Below, piece after piece: positions 9,867 to 20,381 of a DNA stretch of 64,000 nt (position 1 is its first letter; the number at the start of each line of letters is the position of its first letter). The translations under genes and the position numbers were made by a program. Under the pieces are notes generated by a model. That model did no database searches, had not been told where the DNA came from, and saw nothing but the letters and a program-made list of their open reading frames with translations. This DNA comes from Lineus longissimus (lineage: Eukaryota; Nemertea; Pilidiophora; Heteronemertea; Lineidae), in contig NC_088319.1 of assembly GCF_910592395.1 (NCBI RefSeq), forward strand, positions 4,154,001 through 4,218,000. The letters are read 5' to 3'.

Positions 9867-10247
9867 TCAGCCAGAAAGAAATGAAGATGCCCCTTTCTGC
9901 AGTCCGACACATATGGAGTGTTTGAATTTCTTATGAGTATTTCTTGGCCAGTACAAGGAAATCTCAAAGAGATGGAGAACAACTGAATCAATGTCACCAG
10001 ATGACACAAGACAGAGAACTGAATCTTTTCCTTTAAGGCCAGGCAAAACATCCATCAACCATTTAATCTGCGCACATTCTGCTTCCCCTTCCCTCTGCTG
10101 GATACTGGTGATAGGCTGTTGTTTGACATAGCCTCTCTCTTTTGTAAAGAAAGCTCGTATTGGTATTGCGAACATGCATTTACAGAATGAAGTGCTTTTT
10201 ACAATGCAGCTACAAGGAGAAATGGTTGCCTCGCTGTCAATATCCAA
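9867..10247 (-). CDS. ORF with XPG/FEN-like acidic motifs, possible exon
   Basis: A 126-codon minus-strand frame. Its centre reads QREGEAECAQIKW and then CLVSSGDIDSVVLHLFEISLYWPRN. The E-x-E-A and SSGDIDS spacing resembles the XPG-I region of flap-endonuclease-like nucleases and of uncharacterised invertebrate proteins with this fold. I know of no specific function and cannot tell whether it is a host exon or part of a DNA transposon. The frame begins at a non-ATG codon and may be bounded by splice sites. In copy B the same frame is cut by the 3.1-kb insertion. Only a small part of the family's usual length is present. Confidence 0.35.
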   Translation of the reverse strand: MDIDSEATISPCSCIVKSTSFCKCMFAIPIRAFFTKERGYVKQQPITSIQQREGEAECAQIKWLMDVLPGLKGKDSVLCLVSSGDIDSVVLHLFEISLYWPRNTHKKFKHSICVGLQKGASSFLSG

Positions 10248-10379
10248 GATCAGATCTTCATAACATTATATGACCGAGCAATTCGAAATTACTACACCCA
10301 GAGAGTAGCTGTTCACATCTCATTCGCACTTACGCGTTGTTAACTTATGTTTGGTGGAAACGATTACATTCCTCGCTCC

Positions 10380-10456
10380 TACTGGATCTACTCACCAATA
10401 AGATTCCAAGCCCGACAATACCCGATTTCTACTACCGCCTCGATGGGTAGAGCCTA
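10380..10456. mobile_element. Single arm of the TACTGGATCC foldback MITE, copy A
   Basis: It matches the left arm of the element at 7385-7729 over about 77 bp (TACTGGATC through TTTCTACTACCGCC to GGGTAGAGCCT) and then stops. It is shared with copy B at 61124-61200. Confidence 0.75.
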
Positions 10457-10639
10457 AACAAGTACATTTTTTATCAAAGAAAATTTCAGAAAAAAAAGTC
10501 GAACAAACACTTTCCAAAATGAATAAAAAATAGCAAAAATGTTTTCCAAAAATAGCAAAATATTCCAAATATCTCAGAATATTTGAAAAGAAAAAGATTC
10601 AGAAAAAATTATAAATTTTCGGATTTTTACCTACCTAAA

Positions 10640-10745
10640 CATTTTTTGGATTTTTGCCGTTAGAATTTTTATCGTCAGGATTTTTACCTTCAGATTTTTA
10701 CCTTCAGATTTTTACCATTAGGATTCTTACCTACATTTCTTGATT
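10640..10745. repeat. Degenerate short tandem repeats (GATTTTTACC-like)
   Basis: About seven imperfect units of 13-17 bp built on AGGATTTTTACCTTC. Copy B (61385-61490) has one more unit. Confidence 0.6.
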
Positions 10746-10801
10746 CTGTCTCTTTTCTGTTTGGACTTAGATCTATGTGCTGTAAACACCTTGGGGAGCA
10801 T

Positions 10802-10828
10802 GCACATGTGTTTTATACACACATGTGC
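10802..10828. other. Perfect 10-bp hairpin, copy A
   Basis: GCACATGTGT and its complement ACACATGTGC flank a 7-nt loop. The hairpin is conserved in copy B (61553-61579). It could be a transposon end or an RNA hairpin; nothing else supports either. Confidence 0.5.
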
Positions 10829-12280
10829 TTCGCTCCAGTCTATATTTGACCATATTTGAATTTCAAGAAACTTCAACTTCAAGAACTTATCTTTTTAAAA
10901 CCTGTTTATATTTCCGCCATTAAGTGCATAAATTTAACATCTTTTATTCATCATTTGTCTTCACAGCACCCGGGGCATAACAACAATAGAACTCATAACC
11001 ACATCGCTACATGTATAAAAAACAGGACACAATTCAATATTCACCGGGTACCATTCATAGCTTGATTAATCTTCAAAACCCGATAATCAGTATTGTTCCG
11101 TGCTGATAAGAAGTAGGGTTGTTATGGATCACCTCTCTGTTCAAGCCAATTGAAAATAATAGCAAATTACTTGGAGAGCAGGCAAGTTGAATTCAGCCTT
11201 AACCTCATGCCAAACTGACACTCGGCACTAACGACCGGCTTATTATAAACCGCGAGATGAAAAATCGCGAAATCGCGAGATGAGAAATCATTATTTTCTG
11301 CCACAAGATTGTCTGCTTCCCTGGACAATGACAAACACCATTTCTACTGCTGCTGTCTATTCTCCATTCAATGATAGAAGGACCGAAGACAATACAAAGG
11401 TATGCAACTGCATGTTCATCTAGACCACAAAGGTTTTTGCAACTTATCAAGATAAACTGTGAGTATAATACGCTTCATGTATCAAGATTATTTTCACGTT
11501 ACGCCTGGCGGCACAAGTTACCATATACACATTATTGACCGATAACACAGCGGAGTCTATTTCAATGGGCCAATCAAAACAAGGATAGCTCCCTACAACA
11601 GCCTCGGTCTCATGAATGTTCGCCTTTTCAGGTTCCATATTTGCAATACATCCTGTGGCGCATGGTACTGTCACCGAGGTTGGCATCTAGCGATTTTGCG
11701 TTCCGCATCTTGCGGTTTATGATAAGTCCTAACGATCGACAGTAAAGTGTGCGAGAGGAGGATATACGACTGACTCTGGATTTTCGAGTGGTTTAAAATG
11801 GGGTAGGCTACCTTGAATTGCATGGGCAGAAAGAATGAACTGCAATGGAATTCTAATTTAGTCTTATTGATTAATTGGAAAGATGGTTTAGCATAAAATG
11901 AACAGTAGGCCTATTTGGCGCCTTTTGCTGTCTCAAGTTCAACTAAGGCATGTGGACGACTTATTGCCTAATATCAGCAATAATTTTGTTATACTGTCAT
12001 CAGTATCCTAGCTGTAATATGTGTTGTGATGAGAATACTTCGAATATAATGATCAGTTTATTGCAGCATATTCTTTACCCCTGGTATAATGAGATGTATA
12101 TCCCAGTTTACCAGATTCATTCGTGTCACTGTGTTATACTGAAGAATATAAAGCAATCTTATTGGAAACTAAATTTGATGGTATAACACATGATACATGA
12201 TGGTATCGTACAGTGCTATAGAGGTTCTTTGCTTGACGTCACGACGTGACGTTTTGACGGCCTCCTGCCAATGCATTTCC
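10829..12280. other. Duplicated and copy-A-specific sequence without a recognised gene
   Basis: To about 11557 this is shared with copy B. It includes GCGAGATGAGAAATC-like short direct repeats near 11250-11290. Beyond that, copy A diverges from B, which has 68 unrelated bases before homology resumes at 14357. No domains were found in the short frames. Confidence 0.4.
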
Positions 12281-13641
12281 TTTGGCATGCCAAAGCGGAA
12301 TTTATTCAGGACAAATTGTTTACATCAGGACTGAATTTTTACGCCAGAATTACGCTACAAATTGCGAAATTGTACAATAATTTATCTCAGGACAAAGATT
12401 TTACAACGCCAGAATCACGCTACAATTTGCGAAATTGTACAAGAATTTATCTCAGGACAAAGATTTTACAACACCAGATAAAATATTCCTATCCATGTAT
12501 TTTTTTCCCTTCAGCATAATTTATTTTCACGTTTAAAAAAAACTGTTCAGGACGAAAAATACGGCAGGACTTTTTTTCCTTCAGAATTTTTCCGACGTCA
12601 GGACGTTTTGCGGGCAGAACAAAAATTTTTCGCAGAATTCACCTGACTCCTGCCAGCGATCACGTGACTCGTGGCAGAAATTACGTGACCGCGAAAACGA
12701 TGACGTCGCGCATCATCGCTACGTTTCCATTTGCCATTTCTGTGTTTTGCCAACTCGCTTTGTCCAGGTAACCTCGACCCTATCCGCCGCGCAGCGGAGG
12801 GTCGAGGACGCCTCGTTGATTTACAGTGGACGAACGATATTGCATGTTCATGCATGTTGATACTCGGCGCCCTGGTATCAATGATTTTTCACTGGGCTCC
12901 AGGTTACCGAGGAAACCCCAATTCAAATGCAATATGTACTATCCAATATGCAGTGGCTTGGCTGAGTTTGGTGGTGTTTTATCATTAAAAGTAAGTAAGT
13001 ACTAGGGTTTAATGCCGATTTGATTACACATTACGGTTAAGAGAAATATGATGATACCTCTTTTGTCAAAATCAGTTTAAAAATCAGTTCATCCGCGGCG
13101 GATAGGGTCGAGGTTACCTGGACTAAGCGAATTGGTAAAACACAGAAATGGCAAATGGAAACGCAGCGATGATGCGCGACGTCATCGTATTCGCGGTCAC
13201 GTGATTTCTGCCAGGAGTCACGTGATCGCTGGCAAGAGTCACGTGAATTCTGCGAGAATTTTTTGTTCTGCCCGCAAAACGTCCTAACGTCGAAAAAATT
13301 CTGAAAGAAAAAAAGTCCTGCCGTATTTTTTGTCCTGACAACTTTTTTTAAACGTGAAAATAAATTATTCTGAAGAGAACAAAAATACATGGATAGGAAT
13401 ATTTATTATTATTTATTTATTTCTCGTATTCTCGTACATTTCAGGAAATTGTGCATTGTGCGCTTACATGATTAGGTGCATTGAACAAGACAAATAAGAG
13501 ATGTAACACTGTTGTATAATAACAATACCTGGTGTTGTAAAATCTTTGTCCTGAGATAAATTCTTGTACAATTTTGCAAATTGTAGCGTGATTCTGGCGT
13601 AAAAAATTTGTCCTGAATAAATTCCGCTTTGGCATGCCATA
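12281..13641. mobile_element. Large foldback (TIR) element with arms over 500 bp
   Basis: The left arm (12281 to about 12795) and right arm (about 13085 to 13641) are inverted copies. Shared blocks include TTTGGCATGCCAAAGCGGAA at the outer end, AAAATCTTTGTCCTGAGATA, TCACGTGA-rich segments, TTGCCATTTCTGTGTTTT, and a GC-rich stretch with CCTCGACCCTATCCGCC next to the loop. The loop of about 290 bp and the arms have no transposase. The 66-bp left-arm duplication (12345-12475) is partly missing on the right. A one-armed relative is at 32640-32885. Confidence 0.85.
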
Positions 13642-13854
13642 CACGTTTGAAGGCCAGTAATATGGCAGTGCAAAACAAAACTTTCATCATGACGTTAGAT
13701 GGCGCGCATGACGTAGGCCCTTCAGTTTTTATTGTCGCCGCCGAAGTGCGCGGCGGCGGCGCCACATGATGTTTTTTCGCACCATCTTCCTTCAGCTTGG
13801 CGACATTTTTCATTGGTTGTCACGATTATTTCTTTCTCAGATTTTAAGCTTAGT

Positions 13855-13965
13855 AGTATAGATACCGTGGCGTCCGTCGTCGTCTGTCGTCGTCGTCCGT
13901 CGTTGTCCGTTAGCGGAGCACCGACGTTTCGTCACCGCTAGGGCTAGATGGCTAAAACTAGGTGT
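13855..13965 (+). mobile_element. Fragment of the GTCCGTC-rich AGCTCACC-type element
   Basis: ATACCGTGGCGTCCGTCGTC, a GTC/GTCC tract, then GTTAGCGGAGCACC and CGTTTCGTCACCGCTAGGGC match the start of the larger element at 44316. The match ends after about 110 bp. Confidence 0.7.
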
Positions 13966-14641
13966 GATGGTAGCTTTGGGTCATATGGTCACTTGAACTC
14001 GCTTGCTGCATAGTGTTGTTTGAAATAGAGTTAATGTTTTCAAGAAAATACTCGCTGATGGCTTCATCAATGTCTGATTCAGAAAACTGCAGTACGGGAA
14101 CCTTCCTAAACAATGCATCCATAATGATGTCATTGTTACTCTTTAATTCAGATTCTACTTCAATTTCACGACCAGGGGCAACGGTCCAGTCATTCATGGT
14201 ATCACTTAGTTCAACCTGTTTGGGAATTGAAGTGTGCGTGTTGATAGATGACACGTGCATGTATCTGGCTGCTGGGCAGTATGGATAAGCACTCATCATT
14301 TTTCTTCTTTTCTCAACGCATGCATCCATGGGGGTATTGGTTGTTGTTGTGTACTTGGGTACTTTTACTTGTAACGGTTTGTTGATTTTCGGCTTTGCTA
14401 TTTTCACTTCCTCAAGAGGTCTTTCTTTACTTTTTAGCCTTTCAAATAGCTCGGTATCTTCTAATGACAAATTTGTGAGGTGCTGCTGATATCTGGCGGA
14501 ATTCCTTTCAACTTTCTGCTTTTCACAACCAGATACATGCGATGGGCACCAACATGGCAGCAAGATTCTCCTTTCCTGACAGAACGAATGTGAATACATT
14601 GAAAATGCATGTATACCAAAATACTGTTGTAAATTACTCAT
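13958..14641 (-). CDS. Unrecognised ORF, partly conserved in copy B
   Basis: A minus-strand frame of about 228 codons from the first ATG (14641); it is open a little further upstream without an ATG. The N-terminal part (QQYFGIHAFSMYSHSF through LLPCWCPSHVSGC) is Cys-rich, followed by a charged segment (NLSLEDTELFERLKSKERPL) and a Ser/Thr-rich acidic tail. The first roughly 105 codons are repeated almost unchanged in copy B (63015-62689), but there the putative ATG is ATA and the rest is replaced. I do not recognise a family. It may be an exon or a transposon remnant. Confidence 0.3.
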   Translation of the reverse strand: MSNLQQYFGIHAFSMYSHSFCQERRILLPCWCPSHVSGCEKQKVERNSARYQQHLTNLSLEDTELFERLKSKERPLEEVKIAKPKINKPLQVKVPKYTTTTNTPMDACVEKRRKMMSAYPYCPAARYMHVSSINTHTSIPKQVELSDTMNDWTVAPGREIEVESELKSNNDIIMDALFRKVPVLQFSESDIDEAISEYFLENINSISNNTMQQASSSDHMTQSYHHT

Positions 14642-14946
14642 TTGTAGTCCCAGAAAGAAGTTTCTTGGCAATCAATCCTCTGAATCAATCATGTCTGGCC
14701 AGTATTGGGATAGGGCAGCACAATGTCACCAATAGTTCTGACTTTACACTATAATGTGTACAATGTATTATGATGGGTGCCTTTTCTAAAATAAAGTAAG
14801 GTTAAATTTAAGAAATGTATATTATATTAGCCTTCATATAATTTTGTTCCAGACTGTACTGGAGAGGCGCTTGTGTTATCATCGGGTCTTTGAGCCCCTG
14901 GTTCATCTCAAGCACCTCTCTTCTATGTTTCCTATTGAGACACGTA

Positions 14947-15121
14947 AGGCTGACGTTACATAGGCCTCATTCGTTCACTTCCCACATGTCACGTTCCCCT
15001 TAATGCTTTCGTTCCTCACTGAATGCATGCCACAAGGCCGTGCATTCACCGAGGAACGTTAAGTAAAGCTGGAACGTGACATGTGGGAAGTGAACGAATG
15101 AGGCCTATGTAACGTCAGCCT
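14947..15121. mobile_element. 175-bp MITE with about 50-bp near-perfect TIRs
   Basis: It starts AGGCTGACGTTACATAGGCC and ends with the exact complement. The arms stay complementary for about 50 bp (through CACTTCCCACATGTCACGTTCC). Flanks read GTA and TAA, giving a TA target duplication. Copy B is the empty site (about 63297-63300), so the insertion is specific to copy A. Confidence 0.92.
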
Positions 15122-15183
15122 TAAGTACATCTATCGTCCCAACCAGAGGGCAATCGACATCAACAGAACTATTCACTATTGTC

Positions 15184-15385
15184 TGTCCTATTCCATGGTC
15201 TTCACTACCAGGACAGTTATAACTTGGGGACACCCTCAACCGTCTTTCACAACCAAAGGACAAGACAATCAACATCAAGACGACTATTACCTTGTCTCTG
15301 AAAAGGAGACTGTCCTATTACATGGTTTTCACTACCAGGACAGTCACAACCTGGGGACGGTCTCAACCGTCTTTCACAACCTCGA
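15184..15385. repeat. 127-bp tandem duplication, copy A
   Basis: TGTCCTATTCCATGGTCTTC at 15184 and TGTCCTATTACATGGTTTTC at 15311 begin two related units that share ACTACCAGGACAGT and CAACCGTCTTTCACAACC. Both units are also in copy B (63361 and 63488). Confidence 0.75.
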
Positions 15386-15439
15386 GGGACACCACAATAT
15401 GCGAGTATTACTATCTCTCAAGATTCATTGACTATAAAG

Positions 15440-15720
15440 AAAAAGAATACACACCCTGCAACACAACTGCAATTGGCACACTGGATTACCCCATCCTTTT
15501 CCATAGCCGCGTGAACATCTTGTGGTACTCTTCCTTCATTGAGGCCTTGCACCTCCCCTGGATGATGACCAAGTGTGGCTGATCACCACCACCATCCCCT
15601 TGACCTGCATATTGTTTGGCAATTTTCACATCTCTTATGTAGCCAGAATGGAACAGGCTAGTGGCTTCTCAAGATTCGACCTGTCTCCTCGTTTCTCAGT
15701 GTCATGTGTGTCAGTATCCT
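15440..15720 (-). pseudogene. Degenerate SWIM-type zinc-finger / YqaJ-associated transposon protein fragment, copy A
   Basis: On the minus strand the frames include FHSGYIRDVKIAKQYAGQG, then DQPHLVIIQGRCK, and in another frame VIQCANCSCVAG. This series is typical of the invertebrate TE-associated proteins that precede a SWIM C-x-C zinc finger and a YqaJ-like nuclease domain (family knowledge). At least one frameshift separates the two parts, and the CSH half of the SWIM motif is not found, so the copy is degenerate or split by an intron. Copy B lacks about 113 bp of it. Confidence 0.4.
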
Positions 15721-16015
15721 TTTCAAAATAGTCACATATCTTGGATATGTACATCACAGGACACTCTTACAAGGATTTAGTGTACCGTTCTGGTGTTATG
15801 TTGGAACTGGACGCATTGGTGATATAGTTGATGTTTTTTTAATCGTGCAGTGTGTGCCTCTGCGTTTATGATACGTTGGACAAGAAGGCCTTTACTTGCA
15901 CTCTTCTTCCTACCATACCGACCCAATATGGCATTTAATTTGTCCTTTCAGATATCTTTCAGCTCATCTTCGGAATTCATTCTAAATGAATGTCAAGTGT
16001 CTTTTTAATGGAAAA

Positions 16016-16146
16016 GTCGCCAGCCTGATTTGAAACGCACCCAGTGAGCTGTGATCACTTCATCTTACTCCAAGACCAAGATATTATGGAAGATGAAGTG
16101 ACACTGACTGACATCTGACTGGGTGCGTCTCAAATTAGGTGGCGAC
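16016..16146. mobile_element. Short foldback MITE (GTCGCC ends)
   Basis: About 130 bp whose first 33 bases (GTCGCCAGCCTGATTTGAAA then CGCACCCAGT) are repeated inverted at the end with a few mismatches. The middle holds a second inverted pair (CACTTCATCTTAC and GATGAAGTG). Confidence 0.8.
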
Positions 16147-16629
16147 TATCCAAATGAAAACCGCTTCCTTCCTGTAAAAATTGAAATTGTGCTACTAGAA
16201 ATATTCTCTGGTAACTTGAATATTCGGGGTTGTAATGGTTTTCAACGAAACAAGTCTTTTAATCTATGATTTTGACTTCAAACAAATCGAAAACCTTTTG
16301 TTTACATTGCCGATTCAGCCAGCTGACGGATCAGAGTCCGAAGAGAGTGAACGCTGCTTGGCTCAGGCCCTCACGTGACCGGGTCTCCAATCAGCACTTT
16401 GCTAGTGCGCATGCGTTGATAATGAATGGAGAGTGGCCAGGCGGTGCAGCGAAATCTTTTGATCGGTAGTTAATAAGTCGCCTGCTATGCCTTTTTTATC
16501 CATCTTATCCCAATCGAGTCCCATCCCACTCACAAACGCGTGTGCTTATGAGGAGAAGGGGAGGCGCTTAGCATGACTGGGGTAGATATCTATTTTGAGT
16601 TCTAAGCTCGGGTTCCTGTATCTACTTCG

Positions 16630-17435
16630 GCGATACTGGACCGATAAGTAAATTGATCGCTCCTGGGGACCTTCAGAGTGTCTCCACTTAAATACCAGTG
16701 ATTCATGCCGTTTATCAATCAATTACCTGTCGGATGAGTAAGTTGATCGCTCCTGGGGACCTTAAGTAAGTCTCCACTAAAAGAATGTGAGTAATAAATG
16801 CCGTTAATCAATCAATACAGGACCGATAAATAGGTTAATCCCTCCTGGGGACCTTCAGAGTGTCTCCACTAAAATGCGACTGATTAATGCCGTTTATCAA
16901 TCAATACTGGGTCGGATGAGTAAGTTGATCGCTCCTGGGGACCTTCAGAGTGTCTCCACTAAAATGCGAATAATAAATGCCGTTAATCAATCAATACTTA
17001 ACTGATAAGTAAGTTGATCGCTCCTGGGGACCTTCATAGTTTCTCCACTTAAATACCAGTGATACATGCCGTTAATCAATCAATACTGGGTCGGATGAGT
17101 AAGTTGATCGCTCCTGGGGACCTTCAGAGTGTCTCCACTAAAATGCGAGTGGTTAATGCCATTATCAATCAACTCTGGTCAGATAACCTTGCTGATCGCT
17201 CCTGGGGACCTTCAGAGTGTCTCAACTTAAATACCAGTGATTCATGCCGTTTATCAATCAATACTGGTCGGATGAGTAAGTTGATCGCTGCTGGGGACCT
17301 TCAAGGTGTCACCTACAGAATATCAGTAATCATTGCCATTAATCGATCAATACCATTGATACAAACAAGTTGATCACTGCTGGGACCTTCAAGGTGTGAC
17401 CTATAGAATATCAATAATTATTGCCTTTAATCGCT
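16630..17435. repeat. Minisatellite, about 90-bp unit, 9 copies
   Basis: Copies of the core TTGATCGCTCCTGGGGACCT occur at about 16653, 16743, 16835, 16926, 17014, 17104, 17192, 17281 and 17370. Spacing is 88-92 bp. Each is followed by TCAGAGTGTCTCCACT and GCCGTTAATCAATCAATAC. The last two units are the most diverged. Confidence 0.93.
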
Positions 17436-17575
17436 GCTGCTGCCACCTGTCGTAAAAGTATGACGTTGCGCGGCGCGACACGATCGCCCTTTTACGGAGG
17501 AATTTGAGTGATCATGTGACGTCAGTGAAGAACCTCTGCTGCATTGTCTGTTTTTTATAGGAAATGTAAAATTTT

Positions 17576-17599
17576 CCCCCCCCCCCCCCCCCCCCCCCC
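17576..17599. repeat. Poly(C) tract (24 C)
   Basis: Uninterrupted run of 24 C. It could be length-variable or an assembly weak point. Confidence 0.95.
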
Positions 17600-17911
17600 G
17601 TTAATGTGCATTCTGGGATTGAGTATCAATCTGTTATATTCAGTTTTATTGCATGATATGCTGCTTTAAAAGTTGTTGTTTGATGTAGAAGTAATATACT
17701 GTTAAAATACTGTCTCAGTATCACAAATGGAACTTTCTCACCGTTTCTATATTAACTCGACATATCACAACTGACCGAATTTCCGTGCCGAAATATTGCC
17801 ACATGACCTATATCGGGAATTTAAATCGGCCGTTCAAGGGGCAAATATCTTGGCGCCAAAAACAGACGTCGGCCATGTAAAATCCAAAATAGACGTCCTC
17901 GTGTCGCCGAC

Positions 17912-19571
17912 GGGTCGGGGGCATGGCGATTTAGCGGATCCTGCGGATTCTGCGGAACCTGCGGAATCTGGGCGGAATCAGCATAAAAACAGCTCGAGAA
18001 TATCGATATTATGATAAATTATCCTTATAATAAATATTTGTAATATTCCATAACTGTTAAATTGTCTAAACCGCTAAGATTATCAAGCATTTCGAAAAAA
18101 CCCCAACATGCATGAAAAAAATGTCTGCATTCTATTATCGGACGATTTCCACATTGGTCTCGTTAGGGAGTTTTTCCCAAATGTACGCGATGATGACGTG
18201 CCCCATTAACAGGACGTAACATCTATTTTAAAATGCGTTTCCAAAGTGAATGCATGAGGACAACCCATTTGTGTCGTATATCACTGGAAAGGCCCGATGC
18301 CCCTGATTCTGCAGGATGTTAAATCGGGTATTTTATTTCTTTAAATAAATCATAAGCGTCACATTTGCTCCTAGCTCTGTTCACCATCCCAAATGGCAAT
18401 ATTGCCAATTGGGCCGGACAATCACGAAAACCCCCAAATATTATACATTTTTTCCTGAATAATTCTTACAGTGACCATTCTCCCATGAAAGACAGTTGCT
18501 TACGCTACACAAAAATCCAAAAAAATCGAGGGTCAACCATTGAACTTTTGAGATATGTTGAATTTTGCATAAATCAGCGAAAAACGCACCAACTGGCACT
18601 GGACGGCATTTCAAGACGGGGCCGACGCACATCCCAAGTTCAGTGTACACATACGTCGGCAACAACAGTATAAATGCGTAGTTTTTTGTTAGCCGCCTGT
18701 TGAGTAGCGCTCTAGGTTTCAGAAACTCCAAAAAAACATATCTTTGCCAAAACAACTGCTGAATCAACACTGACATACTGTAAGGACCGAGAAATCAATG
18801 ATTTTAGGAACTACGGGGGCGCGCATGAATAAAAAAAAAACTCCCTAATGAGAACATTGACCGTGATCTATAACCCAGGCCGAGTTGGTAATAAAATAAT
18901 AGGCCGAGTCACACGTCATTTTCGCTCATTCGTTAATTTGTTAATATCGTGCAGAATACAATAGGGATGATGGACACTTTTTCCAGGGGACATTTTAATT
19001 TTCTACACTGGCCTTGTTGACACGTCTCTCTTTATTTTACAACATCGCAAAATCGTGCACGAGCAACATACGATTGCCTTGATGATCCATCATTAAGATA
19101 TTCAAGTCACATGATGACTGATGATGTCCAGGACTCTCAGATGACAAATCAGTTTAAACAGAGAATTTACCACTCTCATGATAATAAATAAAAGATTTTT
19201 CTAAAACGTCCACCGGAGTCAATCATCCCACTCTTGATGACCAAACAGCCAGCAAGATCATGCGATGACAGGTGACAAGCCCGAGATCCTGGCAACGATC
19301 CTTAAAACACCCAAGTCCCAGGAGGCGAAACGACTAATTTTTGGGTAGAGGGACTCTCAGACACTCTCTTGATTTTAGCTTGATTACATTACATCACGGC
19401 AGCGGCCACCGTGGGGCCTTATGGTATTAGGCTAAGTTTGGGGGCGAAAATGCTGGGGGCGAAAACGTCAGGGAGCGAAACGACCGGATACCAATCCGCT
19501 GCAGACCAGATTCCGCAGAATCCGCAGAATCCGCAGGATCCGCTAAATCGCCATGCCCACGGGTCGGGTAC
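17912..19571. mobile_element. TIR element with 9-bp subrepeats in both ends
   Basis: The left end (17912-17978) reads GACGGGTCGGGGGCATGGCG, then ATTTAGCGG and four 9-bp units of the type GCGGATTCT. The right end (19493-19571) is the inverted equivalent, with ATCCGCAGA units then CGCCATGCCCACGGGTCGGG. The interior (about 1.5 kb) is AT-rich with scattered ORFs under 112 codons and no transposase. A non-autonomous DNA transposon is the best reading. The sequence at 19395-19436 also matches, inverted, a repeat at 30300-30340 and 30490-30530. Confidence 0.7.
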
Positions 19572-20381
19572 TTGCAAAATTTACGCAGGTCACGCACCTG
19601 TATTAAACCAATAAGCACGCGGTTGTATGAAAAAAGTTCAGATTGATATCAATGCGGGTCTCACCATACCAGTTGAATGGTATTTTCCATATAGGACATA
19701 ATTTTTCTTTAAATTGAGAATAAGGTGTGTTTAAAATGAAAAAAATTATGAAGTTTTAGTCCAATTGGCTTACTTATGTGGTTTTGAGGCTCCAGTCAAC
19801 TCGTCGTGATGAAAATGCTGACTCGCGGGTTGAAAGCCGTCTAATCATCCCCCTAACTTCAGACCCCCCCAAACCCTGAAATTATCATGCATAACGTACA
19901 ACGACAATTTCGTGGTTTGACATGCTAGGATAGGTCAATTTGGCCTTGAAAGCGTTCCTCCCGGAAAACGTCTCAGAAAAAGTTATGAGCATGTAGAAAG
20001 TACGGTTTTAAAGGGAAAACGGTTAAAAACTTTATTACAGGTACGTGGCACGCAACTCGGCGCAGTAGAGGTCGATATGACGTAACATACAATTTTGTGA
20101 CGTCATACGATGTAAATGGCGGCCTCCACGGATCAGTGCGTTTGGGAGGGAATGGCTAGCAAAATGTAAATTGGCCCCGAAAATTCATATACGACCTGAT
20201 TTCCGCTCAGAAGTTTCTGGTCCATTTTACTTATTACTCATTCTACTTATTCTTTAACAATAAGTAATTGTTTAGTAATAACTGTTGTTAATTTGCTTTA
20301 TCACGGAAACCAGTCAGCAAAGTAAGACAGGCCACCAGGATATATGTTCGTGACATTCAGTTGAAGATAACAGGCAGAAAA
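19572..20381. other. Upstream region of the LamG-PAN gene
   Basis: No gene seen. Short GTGACGTCA-like sites near 20095 and a TATA-like GATATATG near 20339 could belong to the downstream promoter, but neither is demonstrated. Confidence 0.35.

Larger units (their letters stand above)
2202..15941. repeat. Segmental duplication, copy A (direct orientation)
   Basis: This block aligns collinearly with 52481-64000. Retained pairs include 2202-2530 with 52481-52810, 3762-4718 with 53885-54944, 7287-10246 with 54945-57740, 10097-11540 with 60857-62285, and 14357-15941 with 62697-64000. Unique parts typically differ by roughly 3-5% by eye, with indels. Copy A has gained a LINE, a 175-bp MITE and probably a large foldback block. 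The left edge at 2202 coincides with a conserved exon-like frame. The right edge is not defined because copy B leaves the window. Confidence 0.9.

Noticed and set aside
14013-14288. Plus-strand 91-codon frame
   Set aside because: Antisense to the longer minus frame, with no domain or conservation in copy B.
17796-18014. 72-codon frame
   Set aside because: The reading frame is created by the 9-bp repeats of the transposon end.
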